Origin: Marinobacter daqiaonensis
GTDB taxonomy: Bacteria > Pseudomonadota > Gammaproteobacteria > Pseudomonadales > Oleiphilaceae
DNA length: 64,000 bases
Direction of reading: 5' to 3'
Assembly (NCBI RefSeq): GCF_900115285.1
Contig: NZ_FOYW01000001.1
Span: forward strand, 1,399,616 to 1,463,615
Numbering within the stretch: the stretch's first letter is position 1; each line of letters begins with the position of its first letter. Under the pieces are notes generated by a model. The model ran no database searches. It worked only from the letters and a program-made list of their open reading frames with translations, and was not told where the DNA came from. Position numbers and translations under genes: made by a program. Below, in pieces: positions 27,404 to 35,958 of the stretch.

Positions 27404-28660
27404 CTACAGGTTGGTGAACTCGAAATCCAGTTCCGGGCGCTTTCCGGTCATTATGTCCGCCAGCGCCGCTGCCGAACCACAGGAGTGGGTCCAGCCCAGG
27501 GTGCCGTGCCCGGTGTTGAGGTAAAGATTATTCAACGGGCTGCGGCCGATATAGGGCACGTTGGAGGGTGTGGCGGGACGGAGGCCGGTCCAGAATTCGG
27601 ACTGGTCCCAGTAGGCACCCTCCGGCATGATCTCCGCGGCACGGCGAACGATGGCGTTGCAGCGCACCAGGTTCAGGTCGCGCTCATAACCATTGAGTTC
27701 CGCCGTCCCCGCCACTCTCAGGCGATTGCCCAGGCGGGAATAGACCAGTTTGTACTCGTCGTCGGTCAGGCTGACCTGAAAGGCGGCTTTCTCGTCCTTT
27801 ACCGGGGCGGTGATGGAATAGCCCTTGGCCGGATAGATGTTGAGGAAGAACCCCAGCTTGCGGGCATACCAGGGAGAGTAACTCCCCATGCTGAGGACGT
27901 AGCTGTCCATCCTCAGGGTCCTGTGGCCGCCGTCCTCGCCAATAATGCCCACACCAAGCACACGGTCCCGGGTATTCTCGAAGCCCACCACTTCGGTGTT
28001 GTAGAGAAATTCCACACCGGCTTCTTCCGCCTTCCTGGCGAGGGCCTGGGTGAACTTGCGGGCATCTCCGGACTCGTCCTCGCGGGTATAGGTGGCGCCG
28101 GCGATACGGTCGCGGATGGGTTCCAGGGCCGGCTCCAGCTTCAGGGCCTCCGCCGGCTCGATGATCTGGCGGTCACAGCCCAGCTCCCGCATGATCCGGG
28201 TCGGTTCGTGGGCCGCCTCGAACTCCTTGTCGCTGGTGTAGAAGTGGAGGATACCTTTTCCCAGGTAATCGTAGTCCAGGTCGAGGTCCCTCCGCAGGGC
28301 CTGCAGCCGCTCGCGACTGTAGGTGCCCAGGTTGACCATCTGGCGGATGTTCCAGGCGGCCTTGCCGGAGGTGCACTGGGTAAGGAACTTCAGCCCCCAG
28401 AGCCACTGGGCCGGGTCCAGGCGCAGGCGGAACAGCAACGGCGCATCGGGCTGCGCGAGCCATTTGATGAGCTTGAAGGGTGCGGAGGGGTTGGCCCAGG
28501 GCTCGGCATGGGATACGGAAATCTGGCCCCCATTGGCGTAGCTGGTTTCCAGCCCTGCCCGGCTCTGGCGGTCCACCACGGTCACTTCATGGCCGGCCTG
28601 TCGCAGGAACCAGGCGGAGGTAACCCCCACCACACCGGCACCCATCACCAGTACATGCAT
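27404..28660 (-). CDS. dadA: D-amino acid dehydrogenase small subunit
   Basis: A 418-residue FAD enzyme that oxidises D-amino acids (notably D-alanine) to keto acids and ammonia, passing electrons to the respiratory chain. The N-terminal Rossmann motif VLVMGAGVVGVTSAWFLRQA, the ETSYANGGQISVSHAEPWAN region (about 42-61) and the C-terminal GLRPATPSNVPYIGRSPLNN (about 342) followed by LNTGHGTLGWTHSCGSA are DadA signatures. I use the ATG at 28660 because AGGGG lies 7 bp before it; another ATG two codons earlier is too close. No alanine racemase gene (dadX) is adjacent. Confidence 0.95.
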   Translation of the reverse strand: MHVLVMGAGVVGVTSAWFLRQAGHEVTVVDRQSRAGLETSYANGGQISVSHAEPWANPSAPFKLIKWLAQPDAPLLFRLRLDPAQWLWGLKFLTQCTSGKAAWNIRQMVNLGTYSRERLQALRRDLDLDYDYLGKGILHFYTSDKEFEAAHEPTRIMRELGCDRQIIEPAEALKLEPALEPIRDRIAGATYTREDESGDARKFTQALARKAEEAGVEFLYNTEVVGFENTRDRVLGVGIIGEDGGHRTLRMDSYVLSMGSYSPWYARKLGFFLNIYPAKGYSITAPVKDEKAAFQVSLTDDEYKLVYSRLGNRLRVAGTAELNGYERDLNLVRCNAIVRRAAEIMPEGAYWDQSEFWTGLRPATPSNVPYIGRSPLNNLYLNTGHGTLGWTHSCGSAAALADIMTGKRPELDFEFTNL

Positions 28661-28720
28661 TGCCATTCCCCTGTGTGCGTTGTCGCGCTGAAAAATCGGA
28701 GTTGTGCGGGCGTGCGGCGC

Positions 28721-29077
28721 TCAGCCGCCGGAGCGTTTCACTGTCCAGCCCTTCTCTTGCAGGATCGGGACCAGGATGTCGCGCTGGTCCCCCTGAATCT
28801 CGATGGTATTGTCCTTGACCGTGCCGCCAGTGCCGCATTTGGCCTTGAGCACCTTGGCAAGGGCCTTGAGTTCGGCCCCTGACAGCGGCACGCCGGTCAC
28901 CAGGGTGACACCCTTGCCCTTGCGCCCCTTGCTCTCCCGACTGACCCTTACAATGCCGTCCCCCGCGGGGGCGGGCTGCTCCGAACAGGTGCACTGGTCA
29001 ACCGGGTTTCTGCAATCGGGACACATTCTGCCCTGTTCGGTGGAAAACACCAGACCACCCGTTCCACGTTTCTTCAC
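28721..29077 (-). CDS. yciH: SUI1/YciH-family translation factor
   Basis: A 118-residue eIF1-like protein. The N-terminal part has a Cys cluster (CPDCRNPVDQCTC, about 17-29), and the SUI1 domain has the typical KGVTLVTGVPLSGAELKALA and GTGGTVKDNTIEIQGDQRD segments (the latter near 90). In bacteria YciH is thought to affect start-codon selection fidelity, but its role is not settled. The start is GTG at 29077, with AAAGGAG 6 bp upstream. Confidence 0.9.
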   Translation of the reverse strand: MKKRGTGGLVFSTEQGRMCPDCRNPVDQCTCSEQPAPAGDGIVRVSRESKGRKGKGVTLVTGVPLSGAELKALAKVLKAKCGTGGTVKDNTIEIQGDQRDILVPILQEKGWTVKRSGG

Positions 29078-29101
29078 TGGTTCTCCTTTGCGCAATTCAG
29101 G

Positions 29102-29641
29102 TCATTTCCCGGGAGGGTAACGGCTGAACATTTCCGTAACCACCTCGTTGATGAGTTTCTTGCGGGTCTCCGGTGACTGGTCCTGGTTCAGGTAGCGCTT
29201 GCTGGCTGCCCGCCAGACGACCCGGTCGGTTTCGCTGTCCACCAGTTCCAGGACCAGCTGGCCTTCCTGTATCTCCCGCGCCGGAGGTCTGGTGGCAAGG
29301 CCCCAGCCAAAAGCGCCGCCCCCGAAGCCAAGGCCGTAGGAAAAGCCGCTGGTATCCAGGCGCTCCACCTGCTGTATGCGGTAGCTGAGCAGCAGGTCCG
29401 CCTCGTCCTGACTTGCCTTCGTCAGCGCCTCACCGGCCAGCTCCCTCTCGACCGCCGCTTCGATACGGGTCGCATCCAGGGACTGATAGTCCTTGTCGTC
29501 CCGGGGCGCGAAGGCCCAGGTGTCGTACTGGCCAAAGGCAACACTTTCGTCGTAATCAGTGACCACATTGGCGGCACACCCACTGAGCAGCAGTGCCATT
29601 AACAGTAATGGGCCCAGTGGGCCGGTAACAGTCCGGTTCAT
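29102..29641 (-). CDS. DUF4136 domain lipoprotein
   Basis: The 179-residue protein has a lipoprotein signal (MNRTVTGPLGPLLLMALLLS followed by GC, lipobox LLSGC with Cys near 21) and a DUF4136 domain beginning VVTDYDESVAFGQYDTWAFA and ending FSRYPPGK. A Gly/Phe-rich loop (GFSYGLGFGGGAFGWGL) sits in the middle. Residue +2 is Ala, so outer-membrane sorting is expected. Function is unknown. ATG at 29641 is chosen because GGAGG lies 7 bp before it. Confidence 0.88.
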   Translation of the reverse strand: MNRTVTGPLGPLLLMALLLSGCAANVVTDYDESVAFGQYDTWAFAPRDDKDYQSLDATRIEAAVERELAGEALTKASQDEADLLLSYRIQQVERLDTSGFSYGLGFGGGAFGWGLATRPPAREIQEGQLVLELVDSETDRVVWRAASKRYLNQDQSPETRKKLINEVVTEMFSRYPPGK

Positions 29642-29713
29642 GATGCACCTCCGGGTCAACGGGAATTCAGTGGCCATCTATCCAATACGTCGTCAAAACG
29701 CTACGGTTCTGCG

Positions 29714-30328
29714 CTAACCGCCGGCCTTCCCGTAATGGTAATTCAGTTGATTGGCCTCACAAAATGCGACCAGGGGCCCGATGGCCGCCTCCGGCAGCTG
29801 AACCCTCATGGTCACACCCTCACCATAGCTGGCCTGGGCCGGGTCTGCACCGTGCTGTTCGCACCAGTGCCTCAGGGGCTGCTCCATGGCGAAGGGCAGT
29901 TCAACAATCACTTCCTCCATGGGCTGGTTCACTACACGCCCGACAGCTGACAGCACGGACTCGGCGGCGCCGGCATAGGCCCTGACCAGGCCACCCGCCC
30001 CCAGCTTGATGCCGCCGAAATAGCGGATCACGATCACCGCCACATCCCCCATGTCCTTATACTGGATGACATTGAGAATGGGCTTGCCAGCGGTACCGGA
30101 TGGTTCGCCATCATCGTTCATGGCCGCTTCGGCGGCCGAGCCGGGCGGACCGACCTGATAGGCCCAGCAGACGTGGCGGGCATCCGGATGATCCGCCCAG
30201 GCCTGGCTGACCAGGGCCCTGACGTCATCCCGGCTGTGAACCGGTGCGACCCGGGCGATAAACCGGCTCTTGCGAACCTCTGTTTCCCGTTCGAGCTGGC
30301 CGGCCGGCACCGGATAGGCCCGGCTCAC
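29714..30328 (-). CDS. yigZ: YigZ/IMPACT family protein
   Basis: The 204-residue protein has the N-terminal IMPACT (UPF0029) domain with KSRFIARVAPV, the DDGEPSGTAGKPIL motif (about 77-90) and VIVIRYFGGIKLGAGGLVRA (about 98-117), and a C-terminal DUF1949 domain. The family is linked to translation or proteostasis but has no proven reaction. It begins at a GTG that overlaps the stop of the upstream sensor kinase gene (GTGA), so it probably travels on the same transcript. Confidence 0.9.
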   Translation of the reverse strand: MSRAYPVPAGQLERETEVRKSRFIARVAPVHSRDDVRALVSQAWADHPDARHVCWAYQVGPPGSAAEAAMNDDGEPSGTAGKPILNVIQYKDMGDVAVIVIRYFGGIKLGAGGLVRAYAGAAESVLSAVGRVVNQPMEEVIVELPFAMEQPLRHWCEQHGADPAQASYGEGVTMRVQLPEAAIGPLVAFCEANQLNYHYGKAGG

Positions 30329-31692
30329 CGGCCTCTCCCCGCTTCCGCCTCACCCAGGGAGGGATCATCCGGACCCGTGAAGACCGGTAGCCAGAGGGTC
30401 ACCTGCAGGCCGCCCCCGGGAGCGTTGGCGGCGTCAATACGGCCGTCGTGGGCGAGTACGATGTCTCGGGCAATGGCCAGCCCCAGGCCCCAGCCCTTGC
30501 CGCTGCGGGCCTTGTCGGCCCGGTAGAAGGGCTCGAACAGGTGCGGGATCTCCGCTTCCGGAGCCCCGGGACCCTGATCCGTGATACGGCAGCGCAGCCA
30601 GTCCCCCTCGCGCTGCAGCCCGACGGTGACGGATTTGCCCGGCGGGGTGTAGTCCAGGGCATTCTGGAGGATATTATCGAGGCCACGGCGAAGCAGCTCT
30701 CCATTGGCCAGCACGGTGACCTGCTGGCAGTCGGGACCGGCCTCGAAATGGCAGTCCACCCGCTGGTGTTCGGCGTAGTCGGCCGCGTCCAGCAACACAT
30801 CGTGAATGGCCCGGATCACCGGAACCGGCTCCCGGGTGATGCCATCGCCGGCGGATACCCGGTACAGGGTCAGGATCTGCCCGGTCATCTCTTCCAGGCG
30901 CTCATTCTGGCGCTGGATGCTTCTGATCAGCTCGAGCTCGACGCCGTTATCGGCCGCCAGCTCGATGGCAACACGCTGGCGGGCAAGCGGCGTCCGCAGG
31001 TCGTGGGAGATGTCCCGCATGAGCTGGGTCTGGCGATCCAGCAGATTGCACAGGCGTTCCGTCATGGCGTTGAAGGAGCGCGCCATCAGCCCGATCTCGT
31101 CACGGCGGCGGGCGATCCTTTCGTTGACCCGCAGGCTCAGGTCACCGCCGGCAATGGCCTGGGCGGTGCTTTCCATGTGCCTGAGCGGGCGTGACACCAG
31201 CCGGGCTATCCACCAGCAGGCGATGGTCAGCAGGATCAGCCCCAGGGACAGCTCCAGGATCCGGGCCATGGCCGGTGATATCCTGCCATCCCGGTCGGAA
31301 CGCGGCCAGGCCACCAGGCGCTGGGTGTCGCTCACTTCAATCACTGCCGGTTTGCGGTGGTACCAGGACCGCATCCGCTCCCGGACGGAGTCCGGCAGCT
31401 GTTCCCGGGCATCGTCCACATCCACCAGCATCAGGTGCAGGTCCAGGCGCTCACCCTGGCTTCGCAGGTAGCGCCAGAATTCCCCCTGGTTATCGCCGCG
31501 ACGCAGTCGGGCTGCTTCCACCGCCACATCACGCAGTCCTTCCAGCCGCTCGATTGCCTCCCGCTCCCGGTCCATCAGTTCCCGCGTGGCCAGGTTACTG
31601 ACCACGATGGCGGTCGCCAGAGCCAGCCAGATCAGCAGGAATATCCGCCAGAACAGGGGAAAGGTGACCCTTTGTTTGTCCGATATCTTCAA
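30325..31692 (-). CDS. CpxA-like sensor histidine kinase
   Basis: A 455-residue inner-membrane kinase: helix 1 (about 14-32), a periplasmic domain of about 120 residues, helix 2 (about 147-167), HAMP (RLVSRPLRHMESTAQAIAGG), a dimerisation domain with H-box MRDISHDLRTPLAR (about 231) and an ATPase domain with N-box NILQNALDYTPP, G1 DQGPGAPE and a GWGLGLAIARDIV G2 box. Layout and H-box are like CpxA/EnvZ. It follows its response regulator gene by 15 bp. The stress it senses cannot be read from sequence. Confidence 0.92.
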   Translation of the reverse strand: MKISDKQRVTFPLFWRIFLLIWLALATAIVVSNLATRELMDREREAIERLEGLRDVAVEAARLRRGDNQGEFWRYLRSQGERLDLHLMLVDVDDAREQLPDSVRERMRSWYHRKPAVIEVSDTQRLVAWPRSDRDGRISPAMARILELSLGLILLTIACWWIARLVSRPLRHMESTAQAIAGGDLSLRVNERIARRRDEIGLMARSFNAMTERLCNLLDRQTQLMRDISHDLRTPLARQRVAIELAADNGVELELIRSIQRQNERLEEMTGQILTLYRVSAGDGITREPVPVIRAIHDVLLDAADYAEHQRVDCHFEAGPDCQQVTVLANGELLRRGLDNILQNALDYTPPGKSVTVGLQREGDWLRCRITDQGPGAPEAEIPHLFEPFYRADKARSGKGWGLGLAIARDIVLAHDGRIDAANAPGGGLQVTLWLPVFTGPDDPSLGEAEAGRGR

Positions 31693-31707
31693 GTGAACTC
31701 CTGAGGC

Positions 31708-32400
31708 TCAGCGAACGCCGGTGATGCGGTAGCTGTAGCCCAGTCCGCGAATGGTTTCGATCCGGGAGGGATCTTCCGGGCCCAGTTTTCGGCGCAGGTT
31801 GCTGATGTGCATATCGAGCGTACGGTCATGAGCGGCCAGACGGCGTCCCAAAGCCCATTGCATCAGGTCGGTCTTGCGCACCGCGCTGCCGGCGTGGGCC
31901 AGAAGCACCTGCAGCACCTCGTACTCGGTGGCGGTGAGGTCCAGTGGCTGTTCCCGCAGAAACACGCGACGCTGATCCTGCTCGACCCGCAGGTCTCCGA
32001 AGACCCCGTCGGGCGACGCCTCCGCCTGATGATCCCAGGCTACCCGCCGCAACACGGCGTGGATTCGCGCCACCAGCTCCCGGGGATTGCAGGGCTTGGG
32101 AATGTAGTCATCCGCCCCCACCTCGAAACCGACAATCCGGTCGGTCTCGTCACCTCGGGCGGTCAGCAGGATAACCGGCAGATGATTGCGACCCCGCAGC
32201 TTCCGCAGGACCTCAAGCCCGGAAACATCCGGCAGCATGATGTCCAGCACCACGATATCCGTCAGCCCCTCGGCGGCCAGGGCCAGGCCATCGCCACCGG
32301 TGGCGGCTTCCCGCACCTCGAAACCCTGTCCGCCGAGATAACGGGCCAGGAGCATACGCAACTCGTCATCGTCTTCAACCAGTAATACCCGGTTCTGCAT
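31708..32400 (-). CDS. CpxR-like OmpR-family response regulator
   Basis: A 230-residue DNA-binding regulator: receiver domain with LLVEDDDELRM (acidic pocket), phospho-acceptor Asp in DIVVLDIMLPDVSG (about 53), and conserved Thr and Lys in LLTARGDETDR and DDYIPKPCN, then an OmpR-type winged helix ending LDMHISNLRRKLG and IETIRGLGYSYRI. The LGRRLAAHDRTLDMHISNLR end is close to CpxR. The ATG at 32400 has AAGGA upstream; a TTG 18 bp earlier is less likely. First gene of the pair. Confidence 0.92.
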   Translation of the reverse strand: MQNRVLLVEDDDELRMLLARYLGGQGFEVREAATGGDGLALAAEGLTDIVVLDIMLPDVSGLEVLRKLRGRNHLPVILLTARGDETDRIVGFEVGADDYIPKPCNPRELVARIHAVLRRVAWDHQAEASPDGVFGDLRVEQDQRRVFLREQPLDLTATEYEVLQVLLAHAGSAVRKTDLMQWALGRRLAAHDRTLDMHISNLRRKLGPEDPSRIETIRGLGYSYRITGVR

Positions 32401-32517
32401 CCGGAGATCCTTAGTCAACTTTCAGCCATTGCATGCAACCATACCAGCCGGGGACGTGATCGGGCGACGCTTTCTGTCGTACAGTAGCAGCACATTCCGA
32501 ACCAACGCCGTGGCCGT

Positions 32518-33714
32518 ATGGCCGCCGCTTTCATGTTGCTGGATCCTATGGCAGAACACCCCGCGCCCATCGGGCTCGATATTACCACCGTCAACGACAT
32601 CCGCGAGATCGGCCGGGAGGACTGGCAGCGCTTCGCCGGTGAGACCAACCCGCTGGTAGGCTACGACTTCCTTGAAGCACTGGAGGCCAGCGGCTGTGTC
32701 ACCCGTGAAACCGGCTGGCAATCGAGTCACCTGAAGCTCTACCGGGACGGTCGCTGGATTGGCGTCGCCCCGGCGTATCGCAAGTACCACTCCATGGGCG
32801 AATACGTATTCGACTGGGCCTGGGCCGATGCCTGGCAGCGTCACGGCGTGCCCTATTATCCCAAGTTACTGATCGCCGTCCCTTTCACGCCCTGCCAGGG
32901 CCCCCGGCTGCTGTTATCCGACGCCGACCGTGACAGTCTGGATGGCCAGCAGCTGCACCAGGTTCTGGATACCCTGCTGGAGCGCCTGCAGGTGCATTCC
33001 TGGCACCTGCTGTTTCCGGACCAGCGGGATCAGGAAATCCTGGCAGCACCCGGAAGCCTCCGGCGCACGGGCTGCCAGTTCCATTGGTTCAACGACCACT
33101 ATCGTTCGTTCGATGACTTCCTGGCCCGCCTCACCTCCCGCAAACGCAAGTCCATCCGCAAGGAGCGTCGACTGGTGGCTGAACAGGGGATCGGTTTCCG
33201 GGAATGGCGGGGCGACGAGCTGCCGGATGACGTGCTGGATGACTTCTTCCTGTTCTACAGCGCCACTTACCTCAAACGGGGTCAGCGGCCCTACCTCAAC
33301 CTGCTTTTTTTCCGCCTGCTGGCGGAACGGCTGGGTCCGCGCCTGCGAATCCTGACGGCGACCAGGGGCGGCCAGCGGATTGCCGCCGCTCTTTTCATCA
33401 TGGGAGAGGATACGCTGTTCGGCCGTTACTGGGGCTGCCTTGAGGAATACAGCCACCTGCACTTCGAGACCTGCTATTACCAGGGCATCGACCTGGCCAT
33501 CCGGGAGGGGCTGGCGCGGTTCGATGCCGGCGCCCAGGGCGAGCACAAGCTGGTTCGCGGGTTTGAGCCGGTGATCACCCACTCCTGGCACAATGTTGCC
33601 CATCCCGGCTTCCGGGAAGCGGTCGCCCGGTTCTGCGAGGAGGAGGCATCGGAGGTCCGGGCCTACCGCGAGGCCGCCCTGGAGGCGCTGCCGTTCCGGC
33701 AGGAAGACAGCTGA
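32518..33714 (+). CDS. FemAB-like GNAT-family acyltransferase
   Basis: The 398-residue protein matches the FemAB-like family (PF04339 type, once DUF482): LTTxx-style start, SHLKLYRDGRWIGVAPAYRK (about 67-86), YVFDWAWADAWQRHGVPYYP, a basic segment LTSRKRKSIRKERRLVAEQG and GRYWGCLEEYSHLHFETCYY (about 301). The fold would move an acyl or aminoacyl group to an amine; the substrate is unknown. A start at 32548 (MAEHPAPIGLD, GGAT upstream) is equally possible. It stands alone and diverges from the two-component pair. Confidence 0.8.
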   Translation: MAAAFMLLDPMAEHPAPIGLDITTVNDIREIGREDWQRFAGETNPLVGYDFLEALEASGCVTRETGWQSSHLKLYRDGRWIGVAPAYRKYHSMGEYVFDWAWADAWQRHGVPYYPKLLIAVPFTPCQGPRLLLSDADRDSLDGQQLHQVLDTLLERLQVHSWHLLFPDQRDQEILAAPGSLRRTGCQFHWFNDHYRSFDDFLARLTSRKRKSIRKERRLVAEQGIGFREWRGDELPDDVLDDFFLFYSATYLKRGQRPYLNLLFFRLLAERLGPRLRILTATRGGQRIAAALFIMGEDTLFGRYWGCLEEYSHLHFETCYYQGIDLAIREGLARFDAGAQGEHKLVRGFEPVITHSWHNVAHPGFREAVARFCEEEASEVRAYREAALEALPFRQEDS

Positions 33715-33737
33715 GGCGGCTCCAGCGGCCTGCCCTG

Positions 33738-35156
33738 CTATTTCTTTCTGTTCTCTTCCTGTATACGCTCGATCCGGCTCAGGGTCTGCTTCTGGGCCTC
33801 GGTGAGCCGGTCGCTGAAGGAAACAGGATAGGGCTCGTCCGGCTCCTCCAGGCTCTGGATCCGGTCCGGCAGTGACCCGAAAGCCCGCCGGGCATGCTCC
33901 ACCTGGTCTTCCAGGGGAGCAATCGCCCCCTCCACCAGGGCGCCGTTCTCCATCAGGGGCTTGAGCAGTGGATCGCCTTCGGCGGTTTCCTCTTCAAGTG
34001 TGATGATGTCCCCCGCCATGCGACCGGTGTCGTCGTAACGCCGGAAAACCTGCTTCGGGCACGGCCAGGAGGTCTTGCCGGTGGACTTTTTCATCCTGGG
34101 CTCGCCGTCGTAGGCGGTGAGCTTGAAGGCCAGTTCGATGGCAGGAGAGTCCTTGGCCGCACCGATGGCGGTGCCCACACCAAAGCCATCGATGGGCGCG
34201 CCGGATGCGACCAGCTCCTGAATCTCGTACTCGTCCAGGCCACCACTGGCCATGACCTTGATATCCTTGAACCCGGCTTCATCGAGCATGGCCCGGCAAT
34301 CACGGGCTTCCTCGCCTAGGTCGCCGGAATCCAGGCGGATACCACCGATGTCCACATCGGGATTTTCCTTCATCCAGCGGATGATGTTGCCAACCGCGGT
34401 CCGGGTGTCGTAGGTATCCACCAGCAGGATGGTGCCGGGGTACAGCTCGGCGTAGAGCCGGAAGGCCTTCATTTCATCTTCACAGGCCTGGATGAAACTG
34501 TGGGCCATGGTGCCTTTTATGGGCAGTCCGAAATCGCCGCCGGCCAGGACATTGCTGGTACCGGCCAGCCCGGCGAGCCGGTAGGCGCGAACGCCACGCC
34601 AGGCGGAATCCAGGCCATGCATGCGCCGCATGCCGAAATCCACCACGGGGCGGCCGTCCGCGGCATGCACCAGGCGCACGGCCTTGGAGGCCAGGGTCGA
34701 TTCCAGATGCACATAGTTCATCACCAGACTTTCAAGGATCTGGGCCTCCGCCACCGGTGCGCAGACTTCCAGCAACGGCTCCTGGGGAAACACCGGCGTA
34801 CCCTCGGGCACGGCCCGCACGGTGCCACTGAAGCGGAAGTCGCGGAGCCAGTCCAGGAAACCGGAGCTGAACTGGTCGAGTTCCTCCAGGCGCTTTATGT
34901 GGTCGTCGCTGAAACGCAGGGACTCGATGACCCTGGCTAGATGCTGCTGGCCGCAGGCCAGTACGAAGTTACGATGATCCGGCAGTTTGCGGAAAAACAG
35001 GCTGAACACGGCATCCCGGTCCATACCCGCATGCCAGTAGGCCTGGGCCATGGCAAGCTCGTAAAGGTCGACCATTAACGAGAGATCCTGCTCCCCCGGT
35101 ATCAAAGGCTGATCTTTCATGGACATACTGCTCCCGTCAATTCCAGTGTCACTCAT
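33738..35156 (-). CDS. pncB: Nicotinate phosphoribosyltransferase
   Basis: This enzyme makes nicotinate mononucleotide from nicotinate and PRPP in NAD salvage. The 472-residue chain has LMVDLYELAMAQAYW near the N-terminus, VVDFGMRRMHGLDSAWRGVR (about 170), GTMAHSFIQACEDE (about 213-226), LLVDTYDTRTAV and IRLDSGDLGEEARDC, all family motifs around the phosphoribosyl site. A start at 35126 (MSMKDQ) is possible, since GGGAG lies just before it. The preceding gene is the nicotinamidase, which makes its substrate. Confidence 0.95.
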   Translation of the reverse strand: MSDTGIDGSSMSMKDQPLIPGEQDLSLMVDLYELAMAQAYWHAGMDRDAVFSLFFRKLPDHRNFVLACGQQHLARVIESLRFSDDHIKRLEELDQFSSGFLDWLRDFRFSGTVRAVPEGTPVFPQEPLLEVCAPVAEAQILESLVMNYVHLESTLASKAVRLVHAADGRPVVDFGMRRMHGLDSAWRGVRAYRLAGLAGTSNVLAGGDFGLPIKGTMAHSFIQACEDEMKAFRLYAELYPGTILLVDTYDTRTAVGNIIRWMKENPDVDIGGIRLDSGDLGEEARDCRAMLDEAGFKDIKVMASGGLDEYEIQELVASGAPIDGFGVGTAIGAAKDSPAIELAFKLTAYDGEPRMKKSTGKTSWPCPKQVFRRYDDTGRMAGDIITLEEETAEGDPLLKPLMENGALVEGAIAPLEDQVEHARRAFGSLPDRIQSLEEPDEPYPVSFSDRLTEAQKQTLSRIERIQEENRKK

Positions 35157-35185
35157 GCCTGCGCCGTTGCTTGAGCTGCTGTGGG

Positions 35186-35746
35186 CTACGCGGCCTCGCG
35201 GACAAGGTTAGCGCCCTTTTCCTCCAGCTCGGACAGCACTTTCGAGCCCTTGTCCCTGTCCACAGCGCGGGTGCCCTCAACGAGCAGGTCAACCTCGAAA
35301 CCGTGTTCCAGGGCATCCCTGACCGTCGCCTGGACACAGACATCAAGCGCCAGGCCGGCCACCACCACGGTGCGGATGCCATGACGCTTCAGGTACTGGT
35401 CGAGTTCGGTGCCGTCAAAGGCCGAATAGCGGTCAGTCTCAAAGGCGGTGCCCTTGCTGACCCGGACCGCCTCGGCGGGAAGCTGCATCCTGGGGTGGAA
35501 CGTTGCCCCGGGGGTATCCTGCACACAGTGCTCGGGCCAGGGGCCGCCGCGCTCCTCGAAACTGCAGTGCTCTTTCGGGTGCCAGTCGCGGCTTGCGATA
35601 ACGGGCCAGGCGTTATCCTGAGCACGTTCTATCCAGCGATTGACGGTGTCGAAAATGGCGTCGCTCTCCGGCACCTCCAGGGCGCCGCCTTCACAGAAAT
35701 CATTCTGTATGTCCACAAGCAGCAGGGCTGTGTTCTTATCCTTCAC
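35186..35746 (-). CDS. pncA: Nicotinamidase
   Basis: PncA converts nicotinamide to nicotinate. The 186-residue isochorismatase-fold protein has the catalytic Asp in LLVDIQNDFCEGGAL (about 8-22), the metal-site region SRDWHPKEHCSF (about 53-64), the catalytic Lys in VSKGTAFETDRYSAFDGT, and the nucleophile Cys in GLALDVCVQATVRDALEHGF (about 139). The start is GTG at 35746 because AGGAGG lies 5 bp upstream; a longer frame has no family similarity. It is followed 29 bp later by pncB. Confidence 0.95.
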   Translation of the reverse strand: MKDKNTALLLVDIQNDFCEGGALEVPESDAIFDTVNRWIERAQDNAWPVIASRDWHPKEHCSFEERGGPWPEHCVQDTPGATFHPRMQLPAEAVRVSKGTAFETDRYSAFDGTELDQYLKRHGIRTVVVAGLALDVCVQATVRDALEHGFEVDLLVEGTRAVDRDKGSKVLSELEEKGANLVREAA

Positions 35747-35958
35747 GGAACCTCCTATCCGGCAACAGCCGGCATCAGCGCGTTCGGGTTTTATCAACTG
35801 CTACCCTCAACTCTGGGGATGCAATCCAGTATAGACAAGGCCATTTCACCCCGAGGACAAAACATTAAGATTGCGTTATTCTTGCGTCAGTGAGACAACG
35901 AACAGCTTGCCGCTGAGGCAAAAACCAACAACCAGAATCCATAACCCGGCACGCTCCA

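Noticed and set aside
27230..28882. Plus-strand open frame of 550 codons
   Set aside because: It begins inside the REP cluster and runs antisense to dadA.
35798..35958. Fur box before the TonB-dependent receptor
   Set aside because: AT-rich stretches such as GATTGCGTTATTC do not match the GATAAT-type repeat well enough to call.
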